Shown: positions 23,401 through 36,206, numbered from the stretch's first letter. The stretch: 64,000 nucleotides of DNA from Chamaecrista fasciculata (GCA_003254925.1 QANZ01019395.1:100741-164740); one strand, 5' to 3'. Made by a program: numbers and translations. The notes: a model not told the origin generated them from the letters alone.

Positions 23401-24640
23401 GATGACCACGCTGTATCTGCTGCAACGCCCCTAGTCTTATGGAGCGCGTGAGAGAGAATCCAAAAGGATAAGCATTACCAAACTAAACTAGTAAACAAAA
23501 ATTGAGTACTTATTATCGAGTAGGTTGAGAATTAAAAGATATTAAAATAGTAAGTGGTATTTATTATTATGATGGTAGTTTTAATGTAAGGCAATAATTA
23601 AGGGGGGATAATGGAGGAGAAGCCCATAGTGAAGGAAAGAAAGGGAAGAAAAAACGATGGGCAAGGTGATTAAAATTTGTTATAACTTACAAAAGAGACA
23701 TGGAAAATTAAGCAAGGAAGCATGCAAATTGAATTGTTTTTGTGATCTTAAGAGTTGGCTATAAGTAACGAAAACATAGTTGCTGGTTTTATTAAAATCA
23801 ATATAATTCACTATTGTAAGGAGTAATAGTATCTATGGCTTTTGAATTGCTTCCGGTGCCAACAACATATTCAATTTATTACATAGTGAATTAGTGATAG
23901 TGCACTTCTGTCTTCACATTAACTACATCACCAACGTAGCTTTACTCATTATTGTGGGTGTAAAATAGTACTCATAAAGTTTTTTTTTTTTTTAAAAAAA
24001 GGAGGTTGCAATGTTAAATTTTCTTGCATAAACGAATTTTTTTTTTTATGGAAGATAATTTTATTTGAAGCATTGTTAAATATACCAATGCAATATTTGT
24101 TTAAAGGGTAAGTAATTTGATATTGTTTTAAGAAAAAATCTTATGTTTAATACTTTACAAATATAGCCATTTTTTATTGGAAAATTATTTTACAATAGAT
24201 GTACACTGATTTGGTCTAATCCGATCACTTATTATTATTCGATTAGGTTTCTCATTACGTTTGGTCAAGTCTCAAGCATAAGATATTTTAAAAATATACA
24301 AAAATAGAATGAAAATTAAAGATGATACATTTTAAAAAAAATGAATAAGAGAATCAATCTGATCGAATCAGGGTAAACTTTTAACTAATTTGATTTGAGT
24401 CGATAAATATGATGAATTAATCTAATCTGATCTGAGTCGATAAATACACAGATACAACCTAACCTAATTTATATATTCTATTATTTTATTTATAATTAAA
24501 TACACGATTAAAGTAAAATGAGAAAATCAAATAAAAATATTATTAAATATTTATTATTTTAACAAAAATTTAATATTTAATATATAAACAAATATTTGAA
24601 AACAAGAAAATAAGATATATTGTGATGAAAGTGAGATGAG
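23401..24640. other. Intergenic DNA, nothing recognised
   Basis: AT-rich sequence with homopolymer runs. I see no coding pattern, RNA gene or complete transposon. Confidence 0.4.
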
Positions 24641-24649
24641 AATGGGTAG

Positions 24650-25145
24650 AGTTCAATGTATTAAAAGCCGGACTGGACCGGGCGATCTGACCGATGAACC
24701 GGAGCCCAGACCGATCCGGAAAAAAATAACGGATTGCAGTTGAACCGGTGAACCAGCGAACCGGAGAACCAATTTGATCTGCCAAAGTTTGCAAAATTAC
24801 ATATTGACTCCAAAAAATTTCAAAAAATTACAAATTAGTCCCTGGATACATATTATAGATGGACTAAAATGAAAACTTTAAAATAATTTTGGGGTCAATA
24901 TGTAATTTTTACAAAACTTGTTATGGTTAAAATTGTAAAATAGTTGGTACTAAAGTGTTTAATATTTACTTTATATTTAAATTATTGTAATATATTAATG
25001 TGTATTTAATGAATATGTATATTTGAAAATGTATTTTTTAAGTAAACCAACTCAACCGGTTAAACCAGTGACCCAGCGGTTGAATCATTGAACCAGTGAC
25101 CCGAGTCTTCCACCGATTTGATGACCGGTCCAATTTTTTAAGTAG
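24650..25145. mobile_element. MITE of a 'ccggtt/aaccgg' family, copy 1
   Basis: Both ends are rich in 'gaaccggtgaaccag'-like phrases and their inverses ('gaccggtccaattttttaa' on the right), with an AT-rich centre. Related copies lie at about 45430-46005 and in an intron at about 54617-55145. No coding sequence. Boundaries are approximate. Confidence 0.5.
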
Positions 25146-25446
25146 AGTTCTTGAATAATAAGGCGATGTTTGTTTGTCATTAAAATTGGGTTGGATATTT
25201 CGTTTCAGAAAACGACAAAAATAGGATGTAGACGTGGAGCGACGAAGAATAGCGTGAGGCCGCCTTTAGGGGATGCTGCTAATGGGATCTCTATTCTCTG
25301 CTACCTCACACAAATGAATCGTCAAGTCATACGAAATTACGAATCGAATTTCAGTTCTATTTCATTTTTAGGTACAAACTTCATTTTAGTCCCTAGTATT
25401 TATCATAAATTTTATTTCAATTTATAATATTTTTGTGTTCTGTTTT

Positions 25447-25627
25447 TTTTGTTACCTAAGGTATGCCTAGATTGACAGGCTAAGGATTAATCTTTCGCAT
25501 ATTTGAGCTTCATTTAAGGATTTATCGCTAGCCAATTTAGTTACTATATACACAAGTTGAGATTCAAACCCCCGACACTTGCTTAAGCGACCTAGTGAGC
25601 TGACCACTAGACCAACCAAGTTTGATT
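25447..25627 (-). mobile_element. tRNA-derived SINE with 17-bp target duplication
   Basis: On the minus strand it starts 'cttggttggtctagtggtca', which carries a polymerase III A-box (tctagtgg). A B-box follows (gtttgaatc, about 25562-25570), and the element ends 'aggtaacaaaaaaaa'. The flanks 25430-25446 and 25628-25644 both read tttttgtgttctgtttt. An A-tail plus a long exact duplication indicates target-primed reverse transcription. About 181 bp, normal for plant SINEs. It resembles a tRNA only at its 5' end and is not a tRNA gene. Confidence 0.8.
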
Positions 25628-25842
25628 TTTTTGTGTTCTGTTTTAATCCTTAATGTTTTCCAAAAATTTTGTTTTGATTCTTAATTACTAAATATAGTTA
25701 TATCTAACTTGAGTATGAAATCAAACACAAAAATAATATTATGAATGTTAGTATTGGTATTTTAACTAAACCACCTTCAAAAATATTATTTAACCTTATT
25801 TGCTGATAATTTTTACTAGACTGATAAAGAATTTATCAGGAG

Positions 25843-26978
25843 TAGGGGTGTTCAAAACCGAACCAAACCGATTGAACCGAACTAAACCGAACCGAACCAA
25901 ACCAAACCGAACCAAAACCGACATTCAAATGGTTTGGTTCGGTTTAATTTTTCTTATTTTTGGGCGGTTCGGTTCGGTGGCGGTTTCACACTCTCCAAAA
26001 CCGAACCGAACCGCAATTACATGTATATCAATATATGTATATAAATAATATAATATATTATATCTATATATATNAAATGGGGAAAAATTGTATTTTCTTT
26101 CGTATTCTCTTGTTCACATGCACATTATAAAGGTTCCTTGAAAATATTCATGCTCATCCGAACGTTATCTTGGCCCTAATAAGTAGGGGTGTTCAAAACC
26201 GAACCAAACCGATTGAACCGAACTAAACCGAACCAAACCGAACCAAACCGAAACAAAACCTACATTCTAATGGTTTGGTTTGGTTTCATTTTTGCTATTT
26301 TTGGGCGGTTCAGTTCGGTGACGGTTTGATCCTCTATCAAACCGAACCGAACCGCCCAAGTTGCTAGCATATAAATAATAATATAATATAACATATAATA
26401 TATATATATATACACGTTTTCACATTCTTCTCCTAAAATGCAGCAAGCCCAGCCCAAATGAAACTTCAGCTTTTATTTGTTGGGCCAACAAATGACACAA
26501 ATGTAACCCAATAATTAATAATGACTAAACCCTGGAGTTGGAGTTTCATAGCCGCTGGAGTTTCATCCAAATGAGTAATGACTAAACCCTAAATCTAACT
26601 TTTGCAATTTGCTTCCATTCACTCAACCTCTAGCCGCTAGAGTCGACACTGCTCACTTCCATTATCATTGTACACATTTATATTTTCAATTTTTGGTGTG
26701 TACTTTTTTTTGTTATGTCATAACTTAATGAACATAGTGCTGTCATTTTCCATATATTATGAAATTGGTATTTTTTTTATATTAATTATAAAATTAATAG
26801 TAATTAAAGGTCAAACCGCCCAAACTAAACCGCTAAAACCGCCATTATATTGGTTTGGTTTGGTTTGGTTTGATATTTTTTTTCAAACCGAACGGTTTGA
26901 GTTTTCTTCAAACCGAAGCGAGCGGTTCGGTTTGAAAAATCATTTTAAACCGCCCAAACCGCCCAACGAACACCCCTA
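25843..26978. mobile_element. hAT-type non-autonomous element ('taggggtgttc' ends)
   Basis: It starts 'taggggtgttcaaaaccg' and ends with the near inverse 'cgaacacccctа'-type terminus (…gaacacccct, then a). The flanks 25835-25842 and 26979-26986 both read atcaggag, an exact 8-bp duplication typical of hAT transposition. The interior is 'aaaccgaacc' repeats and their inverses, and a second left end at 26184 suggests an internal partial duplication or a nested relative. One unresolved base at 26074. No transposase. Confidence 0.75.
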
Positions 26979-27781
26979 ATCAGGAGTAACATGTAACTTT
27001 GATTTCGTTGTATTTATACTTGAAATAATATATATTTGACCAATTTTAAGAAATAAGCGGCCCACTTTTTGCCTGATTTCAAGTCTAATTTAACTTTGTT
27101 TGTTGACAGTTTTAATTAGATAGAGAAAAAATTCGTCAAAATTAACTTGTAACTTTAATTTCGTCGTATTCAGATTTGAAACAAGAAATATATGATCGAT
27201 TTAATCATTAGAAAACAATCGTGAAACTCTTTAACAATTAAAATAAAACTTTTAGAAAATATTAAGGATTAAAACAAAATAGAAAAATATTAAGAATCAA
27301 AATAAAATTTAGAATAAATATCAAAAACTAAAATGAAGTTTTGGCCTTATTTTTATATTGGAAAACTATATTTTTATCATAGCTTCAACAAATAAAAGTA
27401 AAATAGATGTTGAAAATTTCTTGTATGACCAAAGAATAGAATATACAATTTTTAGGTTGATCATAATTTCTCATAAATAATAAACCAAACAGATGGGACC
27501 TAAAAAATTAAAATGAGTCCCATAGAAAAAGACTTGAAGAAGAATAAGGGGTTTGGTCAGAGAATAGGGTCCATTTGAATAGGGTCAATAGATACATTCA
27601 TTTTGTTTAATTCATATTAAATTTATTGAAATATTAGTAATTAAATTTGAAATCAATGCTTACATGTGGCTATGATAAAAATGTGTTTTTTTTATTATAT
27701 AAAACGTTACATCATGAACTATTTATTGGTTGAATTAACATGTGAGTGGGGCATGCATATTGTTGAAAATAAAAATAACAA

Positions 27782-28871
27782 GGGTAAATTACACAAAAAG
27801 ACCCTATGGTTTGAACCATTTTCAGATAGGGTCTTTGTGGTTTAAAAAGTGTCAATTTGGGGGCATGTGGTTTCCTCCGTTAGCAAATAGGGTCTCAGGT
27901 GATTTTTTCCATCCAAATTAACAGAATCAGGTTAGAATAAATTTTAAGATGGACTGTTTGGTAATTTGAACTTTTTTTATTGAAACAAATTAAAAAGGGA
28001 CTATTATGCAATTTGAACCAACTCTAGAAAAGCAATTTGAATCGTGACTTCTTCTTCTTGCAAGTGTTCTTCACCAAAAAAAAATGCACAAGAGAAACTC
28101 AAAAATGCACAAAAAAAGGCTTGATGGGTTTCTTGTTCCTCAGAATCGCGGCTTCTTCTTCACCAAACAATTCTCTTGATCGAAAATGCACAGTACCTCC
28201 GTTCTTGACCCAAAAACGAACGCCGCCGTTACCCAGTTGCAGATCCACGCGAATCACGACCTTGAACCACCGCGGGAAACACCCACGTCCGCCGCCGGCC
28301 AGGTCTGTACAAAACTCGCCGCGAACCGCCACTCTCCGCCGAAGAACAATGAAGTTGAAACGCGTCTTCTCCACTGCTCCAAACCCAGAAAAGTGTCGGT
28401 GACATTAACGAACTCAGCTTCTGTCGCGCTGTTCACGAACCCAGAAATCTCCGCCGCGAACCACCGCTGGCCGTCCTTCCGAAGTTTCGCCTTCTTCACC
28501 GATGCCTCCGACGTGTTGGACGGAGGTGGTTCGCGGTTCGCGTGGTGAAGGAAAGGAACGGTTTGGCTGAAGTCTGAATGAAGACGAAGAATAAGAAGAA
28601 TGCGAGAATGAAGGAGGAAGTCTCTTATTTTTTGTTCAAATTGCAATATAGTCCTTTTCAAGTTTGTTTTAATTGAAAAAACGCTCAAATCACAAAACAG
28701 TCCATTTAAAATTTATTCTAACTTGGTTCCGTTAATTTGGATGGAAAAGACTATTTGGGACCCTATTTGCTAACGGAGGAAACCACATGCCCCTAAATTG
28801 ACACTTTTTAAACCACAGGGACCCTATCTAAAAATGGGTCAAATCACAGGGTCCTTTTGTGTAATTTACCC
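27782..28871. mobile_element. Mutator-like TIR element with captured GC-rich sequence
   Basis: The termini 'gggtaaattacacaaaaag' and 'ttttgtgtaatttaccc' open inverted repeats of roughly 230 bp. The flanks 27773-27781 (aaataacaa) and 28872-28880 (aaataataa) match at 8 of 9 bases. The middle (about 28150-28560) is sharply GC-richer than the surroundings and open in several frames on both strands, the usual look of captured host exons (Pack-MULE). I do not recognise the source gene. No transposase, so it would need one in trans. Confidence 0.7.
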
Positions 28872-29136
28872 AAATAATAATAATAAACATTACCAATACA
28901 ATGTATTCACATTATTCGAGGGTTTATATATATAATACATATAGTTTTCTTTGAACAAGTTGTATTATTAAAAGAAATTGAATCAATAAATCACAAAAAA
29001 ATTTAAATAAATAGCTTGATAATTAACTAATAAAACTATTTATATAAATTAAAACTAGAAAAAGTATATGTAAATCACTGTATTATTGGTTCGAAAAAAA
29101 ATTACTGTATTAAAATTTATTTGACCAAAATTTGTA

Positions 29137-29790
29137 AGGGTGAGCGCGGGCTGGGTTGGAGCGGGCTGAGGGAAAATCCCAGCCCAACCCACACATCAAT
29201 CTGCGAGTTGGGTTGGGTTTTACATTTTTTAAAATTCAACCCGAACCAACCCAACCTGCAAAACTGCGGGTTGGGTTGGGCTAAACCCGCGGGTTGAATT
29301 TTTTTTTTTAAACAACAAAATAACACAAAGTAAACTAACAATTTGGTCCCTGAAAGATAAAAATATACAATTTAGTCCCTAAAAGATCAAAATGGTATAC
29401 TTTTTAGTCCCTAAAAGATTAAAACTGTATATTATTTAGTCCATAGAAAGGACTAATTAGTATACCATTTTGATCTTTCAGGGACTAAATTATACATTTC
29501 AATCTTTCAAGGATCGAGATGTTAGCTCAATGGTCTTTCAAAGACTAAATTGTTAATTTGCTCATAATATATTATATAAATTAGTAATTAATTATAAAAA
29601 TATATATATTATATATATTTGCAGGTTCGCGGGTTAGGTTGGGTTCATAAACCTCCAGCCCGTAGGTATGCATGGTTGAGAATTTTGAACCCAACCCAAC
29701 CTGCGAACCCAACCCAACACAGCCCTTGACTGCGAGTTAGGTTGATTTTTTGCGGGTTCGTGGGTCAATTGTCAATGCATTAAGTCTTAG
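29137..29790. mobile_element. hAT-like element ('gggttgggtt' repeats) with nested MITE
   Basis: The left end 'gggtgagcgcgggctgggtt' and the right part 'gcgggttcgtgggtcaa', with many 'caacccaacc' phrases and their inverses, place it near the 'aggggtgttc' element group. A second MITE (about 29330-29563, ends 'agtaaactaacaatttggtc' and its inverse) lies inside. No target duplication was confirmed for the outer element. Confidence 0.45.
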
Positions 29791-30101
29791 ATTCGATATT
29801 ATTTTATGAATGTGATTATTTTAATTTAAATATTTTTATATCATAATTTTATTTAAATTAATTGAGAAAAAAATTAAAAATTAAAAAAAAATAATAAATT
29901 GCATGTATGTTATATTTCATTTGACTTGACGTGTCTCTATCCTTCATTCCTTCTTATCTTTTCAAATTCAACTCATCACGCCAGCACCCTCACACCTTTT
30001 CTTTTTTCGTCTCATCAATAATCTCTTGTTTTCTCGTCTTAGGCAAATACTAAAGGAGAGAAAACCTAAATAAAAAACTAAGGTTACATAAAATGATTAA
30101 G

Positions 30102-30366
30102 AGTAAACCAACAATTTGGTTCCTGAAAGATCATTAAGTTGACAACTCGATTCTTGAAAAATCAAAATATACAATTTAGTCTTTAAAAATCAAAACGATA
30201 TACTATTTGTCTAGTTAATGTACTGAATATTATACTGTTTTAATCTTTCAGTGATTAAAAAGTACATCATTTTGATCTTTTGGAGATTAAATTGTATGTT
30301 TTAATCTTTTAAGGACCGAGTTGTTAACTCAATGATTTTTCAATGACCAAATTGTTAATTTACTCA
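30102..30366. mobile_element. MITE with 'gagtaaaccaacaatttggt' ends
   Basis: The right end 'accaaattgttaatttactc' is the inverse of the left. The interior 'tttagtc...gatcttt' phrases also mirror each other. It is the same family as the MITE nested at 29330-29563. About 265 bp, non-coding. Confidence 0.6.
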
Positions 30367-30369
30367 ATA

Positions 30370-32540
30370 ATTAATTTTTGGTAAGGATATATATCATAAT
30401 TTCTCTTCTTCTTTTTTTTTAACTTAGTTATACATGATTTCTCTTGCGTAGCTTATTTGTCACAATATTTTAGAATGTTCAAATGAAAAACGTACGCCGT
30501 TTTGAATGTTTAAGAGCAATAATCCAAATAAAATACGTTTAACCTTTGAAGGTTGCAAAATTTGGTTTGTGCCAACAAATTCACTTCAATTTTCCCATTG
30601 ATCTAACATCTTCCTTACAACGATGCATTATAATTCTTAGTTATTAGTAAATATTAACGTTACTTTATTGAAGTAAGTCCAATGGTACGGTGTTCGTTAC
30701 GCTGTCATTCATTAATTAAATCATATTTAATTTGTTCTAATCCTATAATGATGGCAGCGCGCAGTTGAAGCATTCAATTTTACATTCATTTTCTTTCACC
30801 TAAAGTCACCACGTATGCCTTGATTTTGCGATTATTTAGTTGTAGGCTTTATCTCTTGGGGGACTTATATATTTACGTACCATGCATATATTTTTGATAA
30901 ATATTCAAATAAATTTAGTGAGCACGATGTAGAATATAAATCTTTATAGTTAATTTGTATTTTATTTTGGAAGTGGAAACCATAAATAGATGTAGAATAT
31001 ATATAGATGGATGAAGTTAGGGTTGTATGAAGATTTCACGACACAAGACACTGGCAATGAACAGAGGCAATCATTTTGGTAGAGCATCAAAATGCAATCA
31101 AAATGTAATGAAAATGACACATTTACCTTTATATATATATACACACACAGACACTCATATATATATATATATATATATATTTCTTTTAATTTTGTTAGCA
31201 ATAATGAAGAGGTTTTATGAGGGAGGGGAGGGAATTTGTGTATGTGTCATATTGTCATGTGATGTGTGTGTGTGACTAACTTATTATGGAAAGAGTTTGA
31301 AGTATTATAAGTATGGGAGTAGCTAGAGAGAAATAAATAAAGAAGAAAGGATAGTGAGAAATCTTAACACGTGACTAGTTTTCTATTTACACTTACTATA
31401 CTATATAGTGAATAGAATAATAATGCAGTGTTTCACACTTTGATTTGATTCAGTGATTCACCATACACTTGGCCTTTCATTGCCCTTTCTTTTTATTACC
31501 CCATCTACCAATACGCCACGTGCTTCTCCTCCACCTTTCCACTTTATTAATTCTATTTCTTCTACACACTACCCTCCCTTTCATAATTATTTTATATTTT
31601 ATTTCCTTAAGTACATTAGTAATAATTTTAACTCTTAAAGAATAAAATAGAGGAATTTTTTTTATTTTTAAATTTATATTGAGCTAATAATTTTTTTTAT
31701 AAATAATTAAAATATATGAATTAATTTTAAATAATTATAATGATTAATTATTATTAAACTTTGAAGACATTGATTGTCATCCAATTAGAAATCATAAATA
31801 TTATATGTTGGGGTGAGTTCGTTAAATATTTATATAATGTCAATGTGAAGAGATTAAAAAGAGAATAACATTCATCAAAATAAAAAATTGAGCAAATTAA
31901 AACCTATTGATCCTCCAATCTCATGGTTACATTTTTCACCATTGTTATCGTGACTTAATATTTGTCATTATTTAAAAATTGAATCTTGTATTCTAAGTCT
32001 TTAGTAATTAAATTGTAAAAAATTTACAAATTTAAGAATTAAAAAATAAAATTTTAATAAAATAATATCTACTATATTTGTACTAAAATATTTATCCTTC
32101 TTAATTATTTCTCTTATTTTCCTTTTTAACATCTAAAATGGAATACATAGAGCATGATAGAAGAAGGAAAAAAAAAAGAAAGAAAGAAAAGTGAAAAAGG
32201 GGAAAGAAAGCATAGTGAGTGATGATGGTTGGTGTAAAAGAAAGAGGGAGCCGTACGGGGAGTAAAAGCAGAGTGTACGAAATAATGAACAAAAGGTGTC
32301 GGTTTGACCATACACGTGTACGTACCATGATTGTTCAAATCTTCTCCATGCCTCTCTCTCGAGATTTGCGTGCCTTTCTCTTTTGTTTTCTTCGTTTCTG
32401 CTCATTCCATCAATACTCGTTTGTTTAATTTGTTGACCACCTTCATATTATCCTCCACCTCATCCCTTCTTTCGTCCTTTCTCCTTCCTATCTTTATACC
32501 TTTGAGTCTCAAAGTTAAGAAGAATCATGAACACTTTATT
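30370..32540. other. Intergenic DNA with microsatellites
   Basis: AT-rich. A compound TA/CA microsatellite lies at about 31131-31182. A CT-rich stretch (31440-31580) and a GA-rich stretch (32156-32215) look like promoter or UTR composition, but I find no coding exon attached to them. Confidence 0.4.
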
Positions 32541-32542
32541 TT

Positions 32543-32850
32543 GAGGGTGTGTTGCCGTGTCAGTATTCGACATCTGTACGACACCGACACGACACATATT
32601 TATAAATTTTAAAATATAAATTAGTTTTTTGTGACTTTAACATGACATATAAGAGAAAATAATAATACATATGAAATATTATAAATAAAACTTGTAATTT
32701 TTAAATTTCATTAAAAATTATGAATATTTAATTATTTATATATATAAATATATGGCGTGTCGTGTCGTGTAATTTTGAGAGTTTAGCGTGTTGCTGTGTC
32801 CGTGTCGTGTCCCGTGTCCGTGTCAGTGTTCATGCTTCCTAGGTCTCAAT
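32543..32850. mobile_element. MITE of a 'gacacggacacg' family, copy 1
   Basis: The left 'gtgttgccgtgtcagtattc' and right 'cgtgtcagtgttcatgctt' ends carry tandem 'gacacg' or 'cgtgtc' units in opposite orientation around an AT-rich core. A second copy lies at about 46735-47060. Non-coding. Confidence 0.5.
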
Positions 32851-32929
32851 TCTCATGCATGCATGTTTCGCCAAATTATTATTAGTACTATATAAGATTC
32901 TAATTCTATTTTAATCTAAAATCGTTTTA

Positions 32930-33530
32930 GAAATTTTAACCAGATCTTTTATATTTTTATAGTTATTTTCTTTTAGTCTTCAATTATATAATATAATTAT
33001 ATCTTTTTTGTTTTAAAATTGAATGCAATGAGTCGATAGTTACGGATTATTTTTTAGCAGCAGTTTCTTTATTATATTCAATTGGAGACGTCAATAAATG
33101 AGGTATCAAAATTAGTCTAAAACTCACTTTTAGGTCTGATTTGATTTAATTTGGTCCCAATTGAAGAAAAATAAAATTGTAAAGAGTAACTCGTAACTTT
33201 AAACTTCTCATTTAGACTTGAAACGAAAGAGATATTATTAACTTCACTTATTTGACTATAAAATAAAAGTCTACTTTTAGGATTCAATTTGATCTCGTTT
33301 ATTAACAGTGCACTCCCAATTGAATAAAAAAAGTACTTATAAAAAATATATATATAGGTTTGAATTCGTCACATTTAAAATTAAAATAAAAAAAATTGAA
33401 CACAATTAAATAATTTGGGACCAAAAGTAAACAACTACAAAAATACGTAAGGTCAATTTGAAACTTTCGAAAGATCTTGAATTGAAATAAAAGATGAGAC
33501 AAAGATATAAGATCATTTTGAGCATTTGAC
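32930..33530. mobile_element. Degenerate R1-family copy
   Basis: It has the R1 interior phrases (gaggtatcaaaattagtc, 'gtaactcgtaactttaaac', 'acttgaaacgaaagagata') in the usual order but with eroded ends. Boundaries are approximate. Confidence 0.45.
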
Positions 33531-33563
33531 CATATCTATACTATATTATATGGCTAAGGGGCT

Positions 33564-33721
33564 TTATGGTTGGTCAAAAATAATTAAACTAAAAATTAAA
33601 AAACAAGAAATAAATATGTGGAGGAGAAGTATGATAATTGGCTTATGGTTGGTCAAAAATAATTAAACTAAAAATTAAAAAACAAGAAATAAATATATTA
33701 AGGAGGAGAAGAAAAAAGAGA
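33564..33721. repeat. 79-bp tandem duplication
   Basis: A segment beginning 'ttatggttggtcaaaaataa' starts at 33564 and again at 33643. The first 55-60 bases of each unit appear identical and the remainder diverges. No gene is nearby. Confidence 0.7.
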
Positions 33722-34498
33722 GGGAAAAATTGGAATATCTTCTCCTTACTCGGGAAGTTGAAAAATTTGGAGGAAAAGATCATGGAAGATTAGTTTTTTT
33801 CTTTTGGTGGGAAGCAGATTATTTTTTAATTGTTCATTTTTCTCTCCATTCATAAATTGTGAATATTTAAAATTAAAATATTTTAAAGGAGTGGTTATTT
33901 TTTAAATAAGTAAAGAAAATTAAAAGGAGATTAATCTTCCATTTCTTTCCTTGCCCTGTTACTCTAATCTCTCTCTCTTCCTCTTTAATATCCAAACAAA
34001 TCCTTAATTTTCACAGTATTTCAAACAAAATTATTTTAAATAATTACAGTATTTCAAACAAAACTATTTCAAATAAATAATACCTAAAAAAATAATATAT
34101 GTGTGTATTTGAAATAATACATTAATTGTTATTAAAAAAATAATATCTCGAATTGGCCAAAAAAATATTAATATTTTTAATGACGCGTCATGTGTTAAAT
34201 TAAAAAAAAATAATAGCTTTAGAGATAAACTCTAATATATATATATATATGAGTAAGTCTAGCTGTCTAGGGTTACCTATATGAGCTGCATTATAAGTCT
34301 AGAGATAGTAGCTAGGAAATGTGAGAACGAGGGTGCTTCACGTTGAATGAATGGTTATTACTGATTATAATTAATTAATTTTGGGTTGAAGAGCTTGTTT
34401 GCTTTGCTTGTCTCATGCATGCATGTTTAATTATGCTTTAGCGCCAAAACCCAAGCTAAAATGCTATGCTATGCTATGTTATGTTATGCAAGTATGAT

Positions 34499-34501
<3 letters not shown>

Positions 34502-34533
<32 letters not shown>

Positions 34534-34922
34534 GTCTACTTTTAGTCTCATAACTTTGACAAATGTCTCAATTTGGTTCCATAACTTTATTTGTTGTAAT
34601 TTTAATCTCATAATTTTTGAAAACGTCTCATCGTTAATCCCAAGCTAATTTCCATCCATTATCTGCTGTTAAATCCACTTCACTCATCTTTGTCACGTCA
34701 TCAATCAACTCAGTATGTCAGATCATCTTTAACGGCAGAAAATGGATAGAAATCAGCTTGGAACCAACGGTGACACGTTTTCAAAAGTTATGAGACTAAA
34801 ATTGCAACAAAATAAGTTATAGGACCAAATTGAGACCTTTGCCAAAATTATGAGACAAAAAAGTTATAGGACCAAATTGAAACCTTTACCAAAGTTATAG
34901 AATCAAAAGTGCACTTTAACCT
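34502..34922. mobile_element. TA microsatellite followed by a TIR element
   Basis: A TA run (about 34502-34530) borders an element with ends 'ttaaagtctacttttagtct' and 'tcaaaagtgcactttaa'. Inner phrases ('ataactttgacaaatgtctc' against its inverse) confirm the inverted-repeat plan. The right side holds a short internal duplication of 'aaagttataggaccaaattg'. Non-coding. Confidence 0.5.
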
Positions 34923-34929
34923 AAATATA

Positions 34930-36200
34930 TATATAGTGATTTAGTCTACGATACAAAATGAATATTACATACAATTAGTAGTGATATGACTTCATATATA
35001 TAATTTTGATTGATTAAAAGATTATCTATTTATTATTATTTTTAAAATTAAATTACTGGAAAAGAAGAAATTATATCACATTATAATTATATACATATCT
35101 CATTTTACATCTTAAGAATTTTCCATATCTTATATTATATGACTCCACCCTTTTCTGGTCGTCCACATTTTAAAACTATAGTACAAAATTAATAATAAGA
35201 GGAAAATTATTATTTGATCCCTTCTTTTTTACTATGTTAATGATTTAGTCCCTCATTTATTTTACATACATATTTGCGTGCCCGTTAGGGCATGCAAAAC
35301 CTCTGGTAGTATATATGGAAATGGACACTGTTAACTTGCCCCGAATGCAAGGAATAAAACATGCAGAATCGTTTCACGTGATTTCAGATACACTAAGAAT
35401 TACGTGTACATCATATTTTTAATGTAGCCATATGAAAAGATCACCCCCTAGCTACCCCACCTTTCACGCATATATTATACACTAATTAATTGTCCCATCC
35501 TTCTCCTCCTCTTAAATTCTGTTATAAATTTTCAACTAATACAATATTATTCTGCTTTATATTGACTTATATATATTTATATATAGTTTTTTATATCCTT
35601 TTAAATAGTTTTTTCATTAAATACGTACGTAACAATATATTTTATTACTTTTTAAATCAATCTGATCATGAATCTTGACTCATAGTGGCTTGATTCGAGG
35701 TAAAGAGAACTGCTTGGACAGTTCAACTAAATTGACTCCCTCACACTCAAAGAAAATCGTTGAGAACCAGAAAAAGAAAAAAAAATCCAATAACTGTTGG
35801 ACCAAACAGAGTTTCATTACTTTTTAAACCCAAATCCGATCCAAATTTATTTGACAAAAAATCCAACTAATCTAAATCTAATTTATTAAGTGGTACTCTT
35901 CGATTTATTATTGTCCAATCCATTTTAATTTTTAAAATATTGTAACGAAATTGAATCTTCTATATATTTTTGTCCTCTATATTTTGTGTGGAACTAGAGA
36001 AAAAAAAAAAGAAGAGGAAGTAAGAGTTAAAAAGAAAAAAAGTGAGTTCTACACATTTATTATTTTTATAAAATTTATGTTTTCTCTATCTTCCTCTTCT
36101 TTGTTCTCTCTGGTCACCAAAAAAAAATATAAAGAATGAAAAGATAGAGGGTCCAATCTTTATTGTAACATTATATAGTGGCGGTGGCCTAGAGTTTTTT
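34930..36200. other. Intergenic DNA, nothing recognised
   Basis: AT-rich with short chance frames. No coding pattern, RNA gene or complete repeat that I can support. Confidence 0.4.
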
Positions 36201-36206
36201 TTTTTT

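Larger units (their letters stand above)
25370..27346. mobile_element. R1-family element interrupted by a SINE and an hAT-type element
   Basis: The outer ends 'acttcattttagtccc' and 'aaaatgaagttttggcc' are inverse copies. Between them are the R1 interior phrases, split by a SINE (25447-25627) and an hAT-type insertion (25843-26978), each with its own target duplication. Removing both leaves an R1 copy of normal size. This gives the order of events: R1 first, then the other two. Confidence 0.6.

Noticed and set aside
25557-25627. Possible tRNA gene (A-box and B-box)
   Set aside because: No cloverleaf fits, and the sequence continues into a 181-bp unit with A-tail and target duplication. It is a SINE.
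25843-26978. Regular 'aaaccgaacc' spacing considered as a CRISPR-like or regulatory array
   Set aside because: The repeats are the low-complexity arms of an hAT-type element with an exact 8-bp duplication. No spacer structure, and CRISPR is not expected in plant DNA.
28037-28688. Overlapping open frames on both strands of the element at 27782
   Set aside because: No recognised domain, no splice pattern, and the frames run into the inverted arms. Treated as captured debris.
32100-32530. Possible small gene with CT-rich and GA-rich flanks
   Set aside because: Frames on both strands are low in complexity, with no signal peptide, domain or splice continuity that I could support.
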